A DNA stretch of 64,000 nt from Tyto alba (Eukaryota > Chordata > Aves > Strigiformes > Tytonidae). The notes under the pieces were generated by a model. That model made no database searches, was not told the origin of the DNA, and saw only the letters and a list, made by a program, of their open reading frames with translations. How positions within the stretch are numbered: position 1 is the first letter of the stretch; each line of letters begins with the position of its first letter. A program made the position numbers and the translations under genes. The DNA is taken from the NCBI RefSeq assembly GCF_018691265.1, contig NW_024881278.1:6197501-6261500 (forward strand), in the 5' to 3' direction. This document shows positions 35,301 to 47,663 of this stretch, one piece after another.

Positions 35301-36845
35301 AAAAAAAAAGCAACAGTAGGTACCATGAATTTAACGAACTAATTTTAGTTTTCCAAACTCCCTCAAATAATGACTCTTCTACATACACATCAGATTGTAA
35401 ACAGCAGCATTAAGTAGCCCCAAGTTTATTATACATTTCCAAATACAATGCAATTTGATTTCATAAGATAGAAATGATATATGAAAACCAATATTTTCAC
35501 ATATATTCTACTGTGTTCTGTTCCTCTCCTCAGCCAAGGCCAGCTTCACCAGAGGTTATTTATCATATGGCTACACTGCACAGGGGGAGGCTGATGTACC
35601 TAGATAACACTTGCAGCAGTCAAATCAGCTGCTGAAGTATCCAAGAGAAGCGACGAAGAAAGGATTGCCTTCACGCCTGTTCCCATCAGGAGACAAAGCA
35701 TCCACTTCAAGGCTGCAGGAAGGCCTCCAGCCTGGACCAGAAGTTATTCAGAATCCAACTCCTATCCACAGTGTCTCAGTCAGCCTCTGGAAAGCTGAAC
35801 ATTAATTACTTGTTTAAAGTTTAGGAGAAGGCAGTGATGTTTCTTTTTCCCAAAAGCTTGAGTGCCAAGAAGTCTCCACAAAGACCTTCTCCTCAGTGGG
35901 AAGGCATTCGCTCTCACCTTGAGCATCCTTGAACCAGCTTTTACAGCAGGGATGAGAAACACCCTGCACATCATGCCTGGAGGAATGTTTTGAGCATGGG
36001 GCCAGTACAAAGAATATGAGCAACACAGCCCCCCCATAGGCACTTCTAGAAAGACTGAGCTCTGTTGAGGTACACGCCCTGTGCTAGAAGGGGACTCCAG
36101 GCACAGGATGCCAAGCAGGCAGTTATATATTGCAGATATGCAATACATGCCCATGAATCGAGTATTTTTGTTCTGTCTTTCAGACATGACTACGCTCAAC
36201 ACTTTCTGTTAACCACCTGAAGACAGCCTTTGTTCAAGATGTAGTTTCTAAGAATCAGTGACTTTACTCCAGCAGCTCTGAATCATGGCTTTGGAAGTCC
36301 CCACGTCGCTTATTTCTAAAGCTACTAAGTGCTGTTCTCTGAACCATCACCATGGGAAAAAAGGTCTAATTGATCATAATTGTATTCACTGAGACTTCTA
36401 CATTCAAGATGGCTACTACGTTAGAGCTAACAATCCACCCAGATACACACAGACAGCTACCATAACAGAGCTCATACGCTGTACAACACAAAAAACAGAC
36501 CTTGTGTCCATACTGTCAGACGTACTGTAGCCATAAGCCACAAGTGATATGGTGCAAGGCATATCTGTCCTGGTGTAACTACCATCCACAGTTGGGATCA
36601 TACCGTTTAAATCTAACCTGAGAAAAAAATTGAATAATTTTCTGACCAAATGATACAAACTGGGTGAAAATGAGGCTTCTGAGTCTTTTCAGACCTCCTC
36701 TAACAGCTATTTGTCCAATGGATGACACTCACTAAACTAAAAATTAAACTGTGAAGAACCTTAAATATGGGACATAGAGTAAAGGTATAAGTAACATGTA
36801 GAAAGGAAGTAACTTATTCCGTAGTCCCCTTATTTCTGTGAGTTT
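35301..36845. other. Unannotated non-coding stretch
   Basis: A GC-richer patch at 35580-36160 carries a minus-strand frame of 140 codons (36202 to 35780) with no recognised domain and no convincing splice borders. It may be a worn repeat or chance. Nothing else was seen. Confidence 0.4.
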
Positions 36846-36869
36846 CCCCCCCCCCCCCCCCAAAAAAAA
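36846..36869. repeat. C16-A8 homopolymer junction
   Basis: Sixteen C are followed by eight A. C-runs this long are unusual in AT-rich DNA, and the minus strand is a G16 run. Confidence 0.95.
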
Positions 36870-39800
36870 GATATATCACCACTCATACTTCACTAAAGCA
36901 TTATTGTTTTTCTCTGTAAAACATTACAGCTACTAGTTCAAATTAAAGAAGAAAGCTGCCAAGAAAAAACAACTTTTAAGACGGATTCAAGGATGGAATA
37001 CTGTAATTCAAAAGCTCTCTTGTTTAATCAGATAATCATAACTACTAGAGACTATTTCGAAATACTTTTTACAGTCTTAGGACTATTAATGTCATGTTCA
37101 AATCACTCTGAGGCTGTTTGGGTTTTTTGTTGCTGTTGTTTTACCATTCATGGGGATACAATGACTCACTGGCACATTTCCAGCACAAGATGCATTTGAA
37201 TAATACATGGCATGCCCTTTAGCTAGCATCATAATGCCAGATTTAAAACAAGGTAAGAAGTTTCTCCATATACACTCCCCGTGTTCAGCTGCTCATAATC
37301 TATAGCGTCAACAATTTATCATCGAACCCAGAGACTTGCTGCCAACTTATCAAAGTGGCCACTGGATGCATATGATCTAGTCTGAGCATCTGGCTCTTCA
37401 CTGTTCCTGACATTAGCACAGACAACAGAATCAGTGGACTATTGAATGCAATTACAGTAAGCGAGACAGACAATAAAGATTGATAGCGCCTTCTCTTTTT
37501 ATCACATACAAAACTAGTGGGGGTTAAAGCTTTGCCTTGAGCTGCCTTCATTTAACAATGATTGAAAATATGCAATTGTGATGGTAAAACACTGCAGCCT
37601 GTACCACTTCATTTACTGGACACATTATCAAATTAAATGAAAAGTGAACTGCCAAAAGCAACAGTTATTATACATTAATGATGAATATTTACTTAGCATT
37701 GTTCACAAATCAGAGAGAGAACGGAATCCTTCTTGTTATCTTCTTTGCAGGCTACAGATGAGTAGTTTAACATTTCTATGTTTACGTTAAATCTTCTGTC
37801 TACAAATCTCTAAATACAGACATGTGCGATTGGTTTTGTGACTATCCATGTGGTTACAAATGTGTAATTAATAAAATGCTCCAGCAGTAAATGAATCCTA
37901 ATTGCTGCAGGGATTCTTTACCTCAAATTACAGTTGGTATTCTTGAAAGTACTTAACTAACCAAAGAAACTAAAGAAAATCAGTATTTTGTTTCCAGGAG
38001 GCTTTACATTGTGGGTCACATGGTGTGCAACAACTTTTAACAAATGGAAAATCCATAAGAAGCCAACACAGTGGATTTACTGTAACACATCTATTGTACA
38101 GAATTTCAAACTGGGTACTAGTCTTTGGTTACTGCATGCTGGGTGAGCTAAAAATACGTGGTACATTGGAACTACACAGATAAGAGAGTGGAGTTATGCA
38201 AGTAAGTGATTGTTTTGCTTAAAACTTTAACTCCTTGTTTTACAGAAGCCATGTTTACAACAACATTCTTTCCTCAAATTACAGCCAAATCACCCCTCAA
38301 CGTACGGCAATAATCTAACTACTGAATGACAGAGCTGATAACTTTTTCATGGTTGTGGCCTAGATTGCATTGATTATTTTAATAGATAAACCAATGAATT
38401 TCTTTTAGCTGAGTGATGCACAAGAATTGATACCATAGAGAAATTAAATAAAGAAAAAACGGTCTTTCTATAAGCTCAAAATTAAACAAAACAGTAACTT
38501 CAGTGTCAGTACTGTAAAAAAAAAAATAATCTCTTGTCAATTTTAGTTCAACTGTAATGAAGTAGTTGTTGGACAACATGTGGTCCTGGTGCTGCCTGGT
38601 TTGGGGTTACATATACAAGAAACGCAAACATATGGTCCTTGTCATGCAATGATATCCATGCAGGCGTATTTTTGCCTATGTGAAGAGCTCTGCTTGCTTC
38701 AGAAAAGCTCTTGATGCAGGCACTAGTCTCTGTGCAAGTGGCATGCTGAGGTATCTCAGACTAAATGACTAAACTGAGAAGTTTAAATAAAAATAGGCAT
38801 TTGCTTTTTCCCCTCTGTACAGCCCCGGGTAGTAAAATAAAGCCATACACAGAACACTCACTAACCCACATGAACTGTATCCTCCAAACTTTTCTTCTTT
38901 TTTTAAGCAAACTGATTATATTCCAGGAATTTGATTTCTACAAATTGTTGATGTGAAGGCACTGCGGGCTAAACAATATAAAAGAAGAAAATTGAGGAAA
39001 AAAGTTTGTCTTTCTGGCCATATGCTAGCATATAAACCATAAAAGTGACAAACACACAAATATGCCACAATGGAAAACTATGTGCTGATCCCACGCAATA
39101 AATTGAAAAAGCAACATGCTGTATGGTACTGTTTAACAATAGTGCAAAAATAACTGTAGGAAACTCTGGCTAAGATGGACCACAGACAGTTTTGGAAGGG
39201 ATGATGCATCAATAGACAAACTACAAGTAGAACAAATGAATTATCTTAAGCCTACTGAAAACAGGAAACCAAGGATACTTGTATTTTCAAATGACATTTA
39301 TTATCACTCTCCCCCTGTTTAAGCAGAAAACATAGCTAAATTTAACCAAATATTTTTCAATAAACACAACCATTTTATTATGTTCACATTTATTTGCTGG
39401 AAATATCAAGAGAAACATTAACTAGATTTTTTTTTTTCCATCTAAGCCACTTTTTCCACTCGATTTTCCATATAAAGAAACAATAATCTGTTCCACAAAG
39501 CAATAGAACTATTAAAGCTGGGTTTTCTATGGTCACTTCTCATCCTCCCATGGCACCTCATTACCTTTATCATGTAAAGGACAGCAGTGAATGCAGTGGT
39601 TTATCCTGAGCTACGCACACATTAACTGGGCTGTAGGCTGCTGCTGGTGGAGAGAAAAGGTACCAATTGAGTCCTGTCCATCTCTTCCTCAGTGAGGCAC
39701 TTATATCAGTACCATATCCGGACACCAGTAATTATGCAACTCAGAAAACATAATTACTTTGAAACTTCAATCTCCTTTGCAAACAGGTTTACAAATACTA

Positions 39801-39980
39801 AAGTCACTGCAGGGAGATGTACAGACCAACGGGGTGAACCTCACATCCTTAGAAAACTAGACTAGATGTGAAGTGCAATCAGGAAAGGAGTAGACTGAAT
39901 GCCTTCAGAGGAGGCTAGAACTTTCTCCTTGAACTTTATTTCAGAAATTAGGGGAATATTACAAAGAACTGACAGTCACA
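36870..39980. other. Unannotated non-coding stretch
   Basis: Good donor-like sites lie at about 37252 (ACAAG|GTAAGA) and 38191 (GCAA|GTAAGT), each with only weak acceptors upstream. The part at 37550-37700 has enhancer-like A/T patterning. No gene is recognised. Confidence 0.4.
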
Positions 39981-40026
39981 GAAAACAAACAAACAAAACC
40001 AAAACAAAACACAAAGCAAAAGAAAA
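39981..40026. repeat. A-rich / (AAAC)n tract
   Basis: AAAC and AAAAC units with some variation. Confidence 0.85.
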
Positions 40027-42204
40027 AGTTAAAAATCCTATCCTTGAGATGACTCAAGTCTGAGATGAATGAACGGCTCCACTCATCAGTTAGGGAAAGG
40101 TACAGTACCAACCCCACACCATGTATGTATAGCGCGTAGCATTGTTTTTAGAGATAAGCAACTGCATCACAGTTACAGGAATCAACAAATGTAGATATAG
40201 ATGAAGTGAATACAGATTCTGACTTTCACAAACTTTAGCTTGCATTGTCATACTTCTTCAGTGTATTTCAGTGAAAATATTGTCCAGCTGCATCATATTT
40301 CCTCAGGAGAGGAATAATCAAGTCAGACATGTACTGGAGCGGAGAGGTTCTGTTGTTTAAGATCTTCTCTTAAGACCAAAGGAATCAAGCTTATTTTTTT
40401 TTTCTCTCTTATTTTGCCATTCCTATTGTGTCAAACAAAAAACCAACCACCAAACCCATAAATGAAGTCTCACTTGGTTTCCTCAAATACTGCCAGAGAA
40501 GCACCAATTCCCAAGCCACCGTTCTGCACTCAATTGTTTCCATGAACTCAGTGCACTCTCTTTTCCTCCAGAAAAGGAAGGTACATTATAGCCAAAATCT
40601 AAGTGTGGAATGACAGACTGCCACCACACGCTTCCCCACATCAGACCTTAGTAACACCAGCAAGATATATGTGAATTTTAGTATCCCTATCAATAAGAAA
40701 ATTTGCTCACTAATTTTAAAATATTTCCATGTAACAGGTCACACATCCAAAATACTAATTGAAAAATGGAACAAGAAAATATTCCAGTATGTGTTCCAGA
40801 CCACTCTAGATCTTAAAACTACTGATCCAAACACAAAAAAGGGAAACCCAATTCTCCTGAATCCCCCTTCTGAACTCTGACACAGACCTTTGCTGTGGCA
40901 TTGGACAAGAAAGCAAACACCTTGTCTGCATCTGCAAGCCTGCCTAAACAATGCTGTAATTTATTCATCCTCTAAAATATATCACAGGTAATAATCCTTT
41001 ATCCACAAATATCTCAAGTTTGGGGAAAAGAGCTTGTTTCAGCCAGTTTGTCATAGGCATGAAATAGGCAATATCAAGCAAGATGAGAAATCCAAAAATA
41101 ATATTTAGTGCGGAATGGAAAAACTGCTGTTATATAACATAAAAAGTCCAATGTAGTCATGCTTTAATATTTTCCAAAAGCTAAATCGTGTTATTCTGAG
41201 AATACCTTTAGCATCATACCCTCCTGGTCAAAGACTGATTTAGTTTCTTGCGATGTCACAAGAAGAAAAATGGCCTAGGTATGGAATATGCAAAATATAA
41301 ACGTGCTAAATTCTGAAACAGATTTTTCTCATCACCTACTTCATTTAAAAACAGTTCTTTGAAAGTAGTTAACTAAGCCTTTTACACACACTTTTATAAA
41401 CTGAAGTCTCAAACCTGATATCAATTTTAGAGCCATTACATGTTACGTATTAGTTCTTTTTATTTCAGAGGGACAATCAGTATGCATAAAGCTAAACATG
41501 TGTCTAATTGTTTTGCAGGGTTACAGCCCATGTTAAGCAAGTCCTAGAGATAAGGACACATACAAGGTTTGGGTTGTGCTGCCAGTACATCTCTGAGACC
41601 AAAAAGGACAATTGTTCCCAGTGATAAGAACTTCATGGCTATTTAGAAGGTGATTCAGTCGCAACAAAATCCAGTGGAGGACATCTGTTCACTTAACCTC
41701 ATACCTCACGGAGAGACTTTTTTATTTGCTTGTTTCTGCTATAACTGTCAGGTGCCCATTGATCTAAGTTATGGTCACATGTGTCATTTTGCAGGCATGA
41801 CAAAGCATCTTCAAAAGTTAATTAACAGCTACACTGAGCTTCTTCATCACAGGCAAAAATGTAAATGTTCTATTCCATGGTGGTACTGAATTACATCATG
41901 TCCTCAGTGAGGGTCCAGAGCAGAGGGATTCAAAAATCTCTCTTAAGCTACTTTGCTGAGAGGAGCATGGTTTTGTAGACACCCTTCAAAACCCATTGAG
42001 AAAGACTGAAAATGCCCAGAGATCAGAATTTTCCCCTGGAGAACCCTATTTCTTTTCACTGACTGCAGAGGTAGCCCAGCATAACTAATCTCCTGTCTTA
42101 GGCACCCTGAACAAGAACCTAAAGCCAAGAAGATGGGTCAAGATCCTGCAAGAGAACCTAACAAATAGGAACAGGTCTTTGGCAGTCTTCCCACATGAGC
42201 TGGT
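40027..42204. other. Unannotated non-coding stretch
   Basis: Unique sequence with short chance open frames. The words CTTAGGCACC and AGAACCTAAAG near 42098-42124 hint at another worn repeat, but the match is too weak to call. Confidence 0.4.
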
Positions 42205-42365
42205 GTAAAGTACTTGGGCTGTCTATGTTTCAATTCTGTGTGTGTGAAAAAAGGATAACATTACTGCCCCAACTCACAAGGGCACAATAAACACATTAAT
42301 GATTATTATGCCCTCTGAAAATATGGTAATGAAGGTTGTAAGTATAAGCACCATCATTAGAAATG
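42205..42365 (+). mobile_element. MIR-like SINE / LINE-tail remnant
   Basis: Segments occur in the order and spacing of the old SINE/LINE tails whose consensus runs TTGGGC...GTTTC...CTGTAAAATGGGGATAATA...ACTGCC...CTCACAGGG...ATAAA...GCGCTCTGAAAATACGG...ATATAAGTACCATCATTA. Here they read TTGGGCTGTC, GTTTCAATTCTGT, AAAAAGGATAACATTACTGCC, AACTCACAAGGG, AATAAACACATTAATGATT, CCTCTGAAAATATGGTAATG and GTATAAGCACCATCATTAG. The match is patchy but collinear over about 150 bp, so an ancient insertion predating birds is likely. Whether it belongs to MIR or to an L2/CR1-type tail cannot be settled by eye. Confidence 0.6.
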
Positions 42366-42410
42366 TTTCTATGCATTTATTTTCACTTACCAGCTCTCTC
42401 TGTTTTGCAG

Positions 42411-42488
42411 AGCTTCCTTACACAGTGATCTTGTGGCAGAACTTGGAATGACCCTCAACACGTGCCAAGCGGAAGCTTTAGAGCATTT
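42411..42488 (+). other. Candidate 78-nt coding exon, phase-symmetric
   Basis: An excellent acceptor (CAGCTCTCTCTGTTTTGCAG, ending 42410, with CACTTAC as a possible branch site) opens 78 nt that end at a moderate donor (CATTT|GTGAGA). In the frame where the first base completes a codon it is open throughout. The peptide LHSDLVAELGMTLNTCQAEA looks like an amphipathic helix. The length is divisible by three, so inclusion would keep frame. If the donor is not used, a TGA follows immediately after Glu-His-Leu and the segment could instead be a terminal exon. The opposite strand carries GAGCTG|GTAAGTG at the same place, another strong donor. No protein family is recognised. Confidence 0.28.
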
Positions 42489-44439
42489 GTGAGAAAGGGC
42501 TCATCTGATGCACGTTCGTAGTAACATAGATGTGATTCTGCTTGGTGGGAGCAATCCCCCCTTAGCTGACATCCACCCAAGATGATGACAGATGCTTCTG
42601 GTTTTATTTCTTTAATTATGTTTCACATGCACTGTAATTTCTTAGAGTCTCTTCAATCGCTAACTTCCATTACCACCTCCATTCCCTGACAGGTCCCCTT
42701 GGCACAACAAATATAACTTCAAAAGAGGGCACAAGGGACATCAACCCCAGTGTGAAAAAGCCTTCTGTAATGACCTTGTAGCATATCCCACTCAGCTTCA
42801 GTAGATGAGTGCACCAAGCAGGAACAGAGAGTCTGCTCCCTGGCCCCAGAAAACAACTCTGGAAAAGCCTTACAACCATGCCATTTTCCACCTCACTCTT
42901 CCTGCAACATTTCACATAAGGGAGAACGCTGTACCACAGTGCCATCGCTTTTTCTCATTAGGCATTTAAAAGCAAAAAGGTTACAATTAAAATCCTTCAA
43001 AAAGGATATTTTTAGTTAACTCTGACATAGAGCAGGAGCTAAAAACAGGTTCCCCTATCCCAAGAACCCCTTCTCTGATTTCATCTTAAAGCTGAAAATC
43101 ACAGTATTTGACATAGGGTGCATAAAGAGCTTCAAGATGCAGAGTACGTTGATGAGAAAGTGAGAAAGACAAGGAAAATGGCAAATATTCAGGGCAAATA
43201 CTCAGGACTACAAGAACAGGCACATAAAACTCTGGTGAAAAAGAATTGGTTTACAGCTAAAAGCACAGAGGTAACCTTGACTGGGGGCAAAACAATAATG
43301 TGAACATTACCTTAGAAATTCACACCCTAGTCATTCATTCGAAAGCTCTCTTCAAAGCAGCTGGTCCAGACTCTGAAAATTAAAAAAATAATAAAAATAT
43401 AATTAAGACAAATACATTTATTATTATAATAATTCTGGAACATCTCATAATAAGAGTTAATAGAAAGATAATCTTCCCCTTCATGTAGCCCCATGCCTGC
43501 CCAAGAAAACACGACAGATCAGCAGCAAGGACACATGGGCATTTGGAGAAGCCTAACTAGTTTAGCAAATACATTAGCAGAGGTGCATGGTTAGTTTACC
43601 AAGAGATAATTGCTTCAACCCCCCCTCCTTATATATGATAAAAAAAAAGAATTATTTAAAAATTAACGTCATTTAGAGTAATAGCTCTCCAAATGCATAG
43701 TATTTATTTCTTCTTTCATCATCCATAGTTTATGGCATTGTTTGGGATTTGGTGTGCTTTTTTTTTTCTCCCGCAGTTTACTTAGTATTAGGCTTGCACT
43801 GATCTCATCAATAAGAAATGAATTTTGGTAACTTTCAAAACCACTATATTATTTTTCCTTTTATTTGTAGTGAGTTTTTCTTCTCTCAGTGGTATTACTG
43901 CAATAAGTCAGTCATTATTTCTTTATGTTTTCCCTCCTTTCTTTAGTATTTCATTTCCCTTTACAGCACATCTCGTGATCACAAAGAAAACAGAGACACT
44001 TATTTCTTTTAACAGTTGAAATTGCTGCAAGTGATTTAACTGTCATTTAATCTGATTCCTCTCTTCTGTCTGTGGAGAAATATGTTTAATGTACTGGAAA
44101 TTATGTTAATAAGAAAAAGCATTATCTCATTTAATGAAATAAATATACAAATATTTCAAAATAAAATAAAGAGGCAATCTTCACTGAGGAAAAAATGTCT
44201 CTTATGGTTTGCATAAAATAAACAAATGAGAAAAATTAATGAATACATTGAAATATACTGACAAAAATTATGCCTAAATTCAAAAGGGAAAAAAATAAAA
44301 GAGAAGGTGACTGAATTGCATCTCACCTAATCAAATGCTTTTTGAGAAAACACAGAAACAAGCTTAAAGTATCAGAGTACAAATTATTTTTTAAAATTAT
44401 TTTATTACCCCAGGCTGAACTTTTTTCCCCTCCTTTAAA
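42489..44439. other. Unannotated non-coding stretch
   Basis: A GC-richer patch at 42540-42950 carries a 91-codon minus-strand frame (42945 to 42670) of unrecognised content. The rest is AT-rich with T- and A-runs. No gene is called. Confidence 0.4.
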
Positions 44440-44800
44440 AAGCCATCAGTTTTTCTGCTTTTCTTTTGTTTTATTTTCTTCAGTCGGTGTTGAAATAATA
44501 TTTATTGTTTAATGACTGCAATTGCTTCATCCTTTAATTATCTTTGATCCTTTGCCACAAAACATATTTAATTTATGGCAAAGAACTTTGAACCCCTCTT
44601 ATTTAGTTAATCATAACAGTCAATAACTCTATTTCTAGGCTTTTACATTATGAAGTATGTAACTAGCATGCACTAAGGTTAAACAAATATTGTTAGTGGT
44701 GAGAGAAAAACTTGTAGCAATTATGTAATAAAAGCATGACCACTGCAACAGAAACACATAATTAGCGATTTAATTACAGACATCAAAACAAACTAAAGAT
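44440..44800. promoter_or_regulatory. Possible conserved non-coding element
   Basis: A long pyrimidine tract ending in TTTTCTTCAG (44483) leads into unique sequence rich in TAAT/ATTA words: CTTTAATTATCTTTGATCC, CATATTTAATTTATGGC, TTTAGTTAATCATAAC, and CATAATTAGCGATTTAATTAC at the right end. All frames are closed. A donor-like GTG|GTGAGAG lies near 44699, so a non-coding exon of about 215 nt is an alternative reading. Confidence 0.3.
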
Positions 44801-44897
44801 GTCAATAAAAAAAAATCTTCTGTGACAAACTGATTTCATTTCCCTGTTCTGCAATTCTAGATCTTAATGTATTTCTTTATGTTTTCTTGTTTTCCAG

Positions 44898-45007
44898 AAA
44901 TAAACAGCACAAAACAAAAGGAAGATATTCGGTGTCATCTGTTCATGTGCAACTGTGGTAGAAATTTGATTAAATCCGGGGTTTACTTTCTCACTGGCAA
45001 GAATTAG
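44898..45007 (+). other. Candidate terminal coding segment (35 codons)
   Basis: An outstanding acceptor (TTTCTTTATGTTTTCTTGTTTTCCAG, ending 44897) is followed by an open frame of 35 codons to TAG at 45005. The first two bases complete a codon. The peptide contains KEDIRCHLFMCNCGRN, with three cysteines. No poly-A signal was found close downstream. Frames this short are often open by chance. Confidence 0.15.
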
Positions 45008-46113
45008 TGCCTTAAATCCACCCAACAGTGGATATTTTTTAACTCTTCTTTACAGAGAACCAGCAGTGATGAGTATGCTGTGTTGCAAATTCATTTGGGG
45101 AGTTTCAGTCATTTGTGTCACATACCTTCTCAAGGCATTTTTTAAGTGCACTAGTTTCTCTCTTTGATTGCCCCCTCCTTACAAAGTGCTATGGATCATA
45201 ACAGCTCCAGCTCAGTCACTCCTGCTACCGAGAATAACTAGCAAGAGCATGACGTGTAAAGATCTCGAGTTACTCTCTTACTTGAAATACATAGTTTTAC
45301 TTTCCTACAGTTCTCCTTTTGGTTTATACACTTCCAAATTGAACTTGAGCAGGACAGAAGCTATGCAGTGAATGTTTTGGGTTAGTATTAAACGGGTCGC
45401 CTTTCATTTTAAAAAGTATCTAAAAATCCCACTGAAGTCAGTAACAAAACTTGCATCAATTCAGATTTCAACCTGTGTTTCCAGGAGCTCTCTTATTCCT
45501 AGCCTACTTCTTTTAGAGTTTTAAGATATTCTTTTCCTCCTGAAATATGCGTAGGGAAAACCACAAATTTTGATATGCCACTCCTCACAGAGGTCCTCCA
45601 TCTTGAGGTCCTACACCTGATTCTTCTTGATCGGATGCTTAAACTGCTTGTAATCGTTATATTATATACAAAGCAAATCATACAGAAAGTGGTTGCTCTG
45701 AAGTATAGATTACAATTTTGTGTGAAACAAGTAATCCATTTAAACAAATTTAGAATCACTGATTTTATACATATCTATATATGTATATACACACTTTTAT
45801 GCAAAACCAGACTGTACAAATACCGGGATTTGGTTTTAATCATGTACTTTCTTTTTCTGCTAAATTTCAGTTCTACAGAAAATATTCCCTACAGCTTTTG
45901 GGATCAGGGTTAACAGAGGTATTCAGGAGAGGATAACCTTATATATTCATGGCTTTATTTTTCTAATTTGGGGTTTACAGGGCATTTAAAAACAAAAACC
46001 ATTGTATTTCTTTTATAACTGGAGTGAAGAATGTTCGGCAGTACAAATGAATTAGGAAATTACTCTCCTGCCGTGAAAAAACATTACGCTGTTAACATGC
46101 AGATATGCTCGTG
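45008..46113. other. Unannotated non-coding stretch
   Basis: AATCCCACTGAAGTCAGTAA with a following AAAACTTGCATCAATTC (45425-45463) resembles the worn repeat core with a 'GAAGTCAATGG' centre. A TA/TATG-rich patch lies at 45765-45795. Nothing else was seen. Confidence 0.4.
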
Positions 46114-46171
46114 AAAAAAAAAAAAAAAAAAACAAAAAACACAAACAAACAAACAAACAAACAAACAAAAA
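46114..46171. repeat. A19-(AAAC)n tract
   Basis: Nineteen A, then CAAAAAACAC, then about seven AAAC units. It could be an expanded old poly-A tail, but no retroposon body is visible on its left. Confidence 0.95.
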
Positions 46172-47500
46172 TAACCACACTAATTCAGTAAGATGAGAAA
46201 GTAGGAGGTTTAGTATAAAACCCTCTCTACTTCAGTAATGTGAATGTCAATAACTGACAGCGATAACTTGCCCTACAAAGACTCAACACACCTTGAGAAC
46301 CCAAACACAAAATGCAGAGAAGATCTTTGATTCACAGGAGCAGTACGGATGCGTCTCACCAGGCCTTGATTTAGTAGTTATAAATCATCACGCTTCACTG
46401 ACGCAAGGGTTGGACCTCTGTCAGAGATGTATCCATGAGCCTGCTCTGGACAGGCTTGCTGAGTAAAACCTTCGAAAGGAGACAGACCTCCCCCTTCAAA
46501 AAAGCCTACTTAAAGAGTTTGCCTCAAGTTGGAAAGAGCAGAGCAGCAAAATGCTCTTGCACATTGGGGGCAACACAGCGAGGGGGTGTTTCAGAGGCCC
46601 CACCTGCACTGTGCCAAAAGTGGCTCCAGTCTCCAAAGCCCTCTAGATTAGACCCACTTGGCAAATCAAAAAATTATAATAATCCCATATATTCCTGTTG
46701 TAATAATACTTAAGGGAGTTGGATCAAAACACTGGAAGTACTGACATTTTTTATTCCAATGGCTTTTGAGTGATCAAAAGACTATTGTCATGAGCAAACC
46801 ATCTTGTCGAGTTACAAAGAAAGAAACCCCAAAATCTCTCTTAAAAAAGGCATCTGTTTTGAAGCAGAGCAGTTTAAACTTGCATCTAAAAATATCTGCA
46901 AGCTCTGACACAAACCTGAATTTTTTCCCATTCAAGATTTTGAAAGACATCCTTTTTGAAAAAGGATACTTCTAATGTGAAAGCTTAATTTTTTTAAGCA
47001 AAATCAAGTAAACCAAAGTTCCTAAAATCAACACCTCTTTTCTGGTTTTCTTTTGGCTTCTTTTTTTTTTATTAAAACCTTTGTCTCTTTTCCAATTTCT
47101 GGCTCTGCTCTTGATAGGAAAATAAGGGGTGGAAGGAAACAGCAAACATACTTAGGGTGGTATTCAGCTATAAATTTGACTACAAGGGAATTTTTTTTGC
47201 TGAACACACTAAGTATACCAAATTTCATCCATCTTGCACATTAAGCTTTTCTCGGTTTAAGGCTAAAAATGGATGAAATCAAACCCAGGACTTATTCCTG
47301 AGATCTGCAGAGGAAATCTACAAATATAGCCCCTTCTCTGCCCATGCTGTGAATGAAAATAAAATCCCTCCTTGAGGGGTACAGCTTCCACCATCTTTTA
47401 GAATCCATAAACTTGTCAAGAAAAAGGATGGCACAGACAGATCTTCACAACCACATCTCCAACTCCACTCATCTTTCAGCCCATCCCTCTCCCCTTGCAG
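46172..47500. other. Unannotated non-coding stretch
   Basis: A GC-richer patch at 46400-46650 has an open frame (46435-46713) with no recognised content. Another begins at about 47300. No gene is called. Confidence 0.4.
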
Positions 47501-47663
47501 TCTAGAAGACAATGATGCCATGAAAGCAGATGTCTATATGCGGTCTGAAAGCCTCCCTACACAGAGAAAAGAGCTCCTACTCCACTGCGGACAGCCCAGC
47601 TGGAATCACGAGGGAGCGTTTGCCACTACGCATCCTCTCCAGCAAGTCACTAATCACACCTGA
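47501..47663 (+). other. Candidate terminal coding segment (53 codons)
   Basis: A textbook acceptor (CAGCCCATCCCTCTCCCCTTGCAG, ending 47500) is followed by 53 open codons to a TGA at 47661. The first base completes a codon. The peptide begins LEDNDAMKADVYMRSES and is hydrophilic, without known motifs. The segment and its downstream flank contain more CpG than most of the window. No donor or nearby poly-A signal was found, so a terminal exon, a worn repeat or chance all remain possible. Confidence 0.18.

Noticed and set aside
35780..36202. 140-codon minus-strand frame
   Set aside because: No known domain, no good splice borders and no start context. It lies in a GC-richer patch where chance frames are longer.
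42098..42124. CTTAGGCACC and AGAACCTAAAG resembling another worn repeat
   Set aside because: The match is too short and diverged to assign.
45575..45913. 112-codon plus-strand frame rich in Leu and Ile
   Set aside because: AT-rich composition explains the residues, and there is no donor at the end or recognised family.
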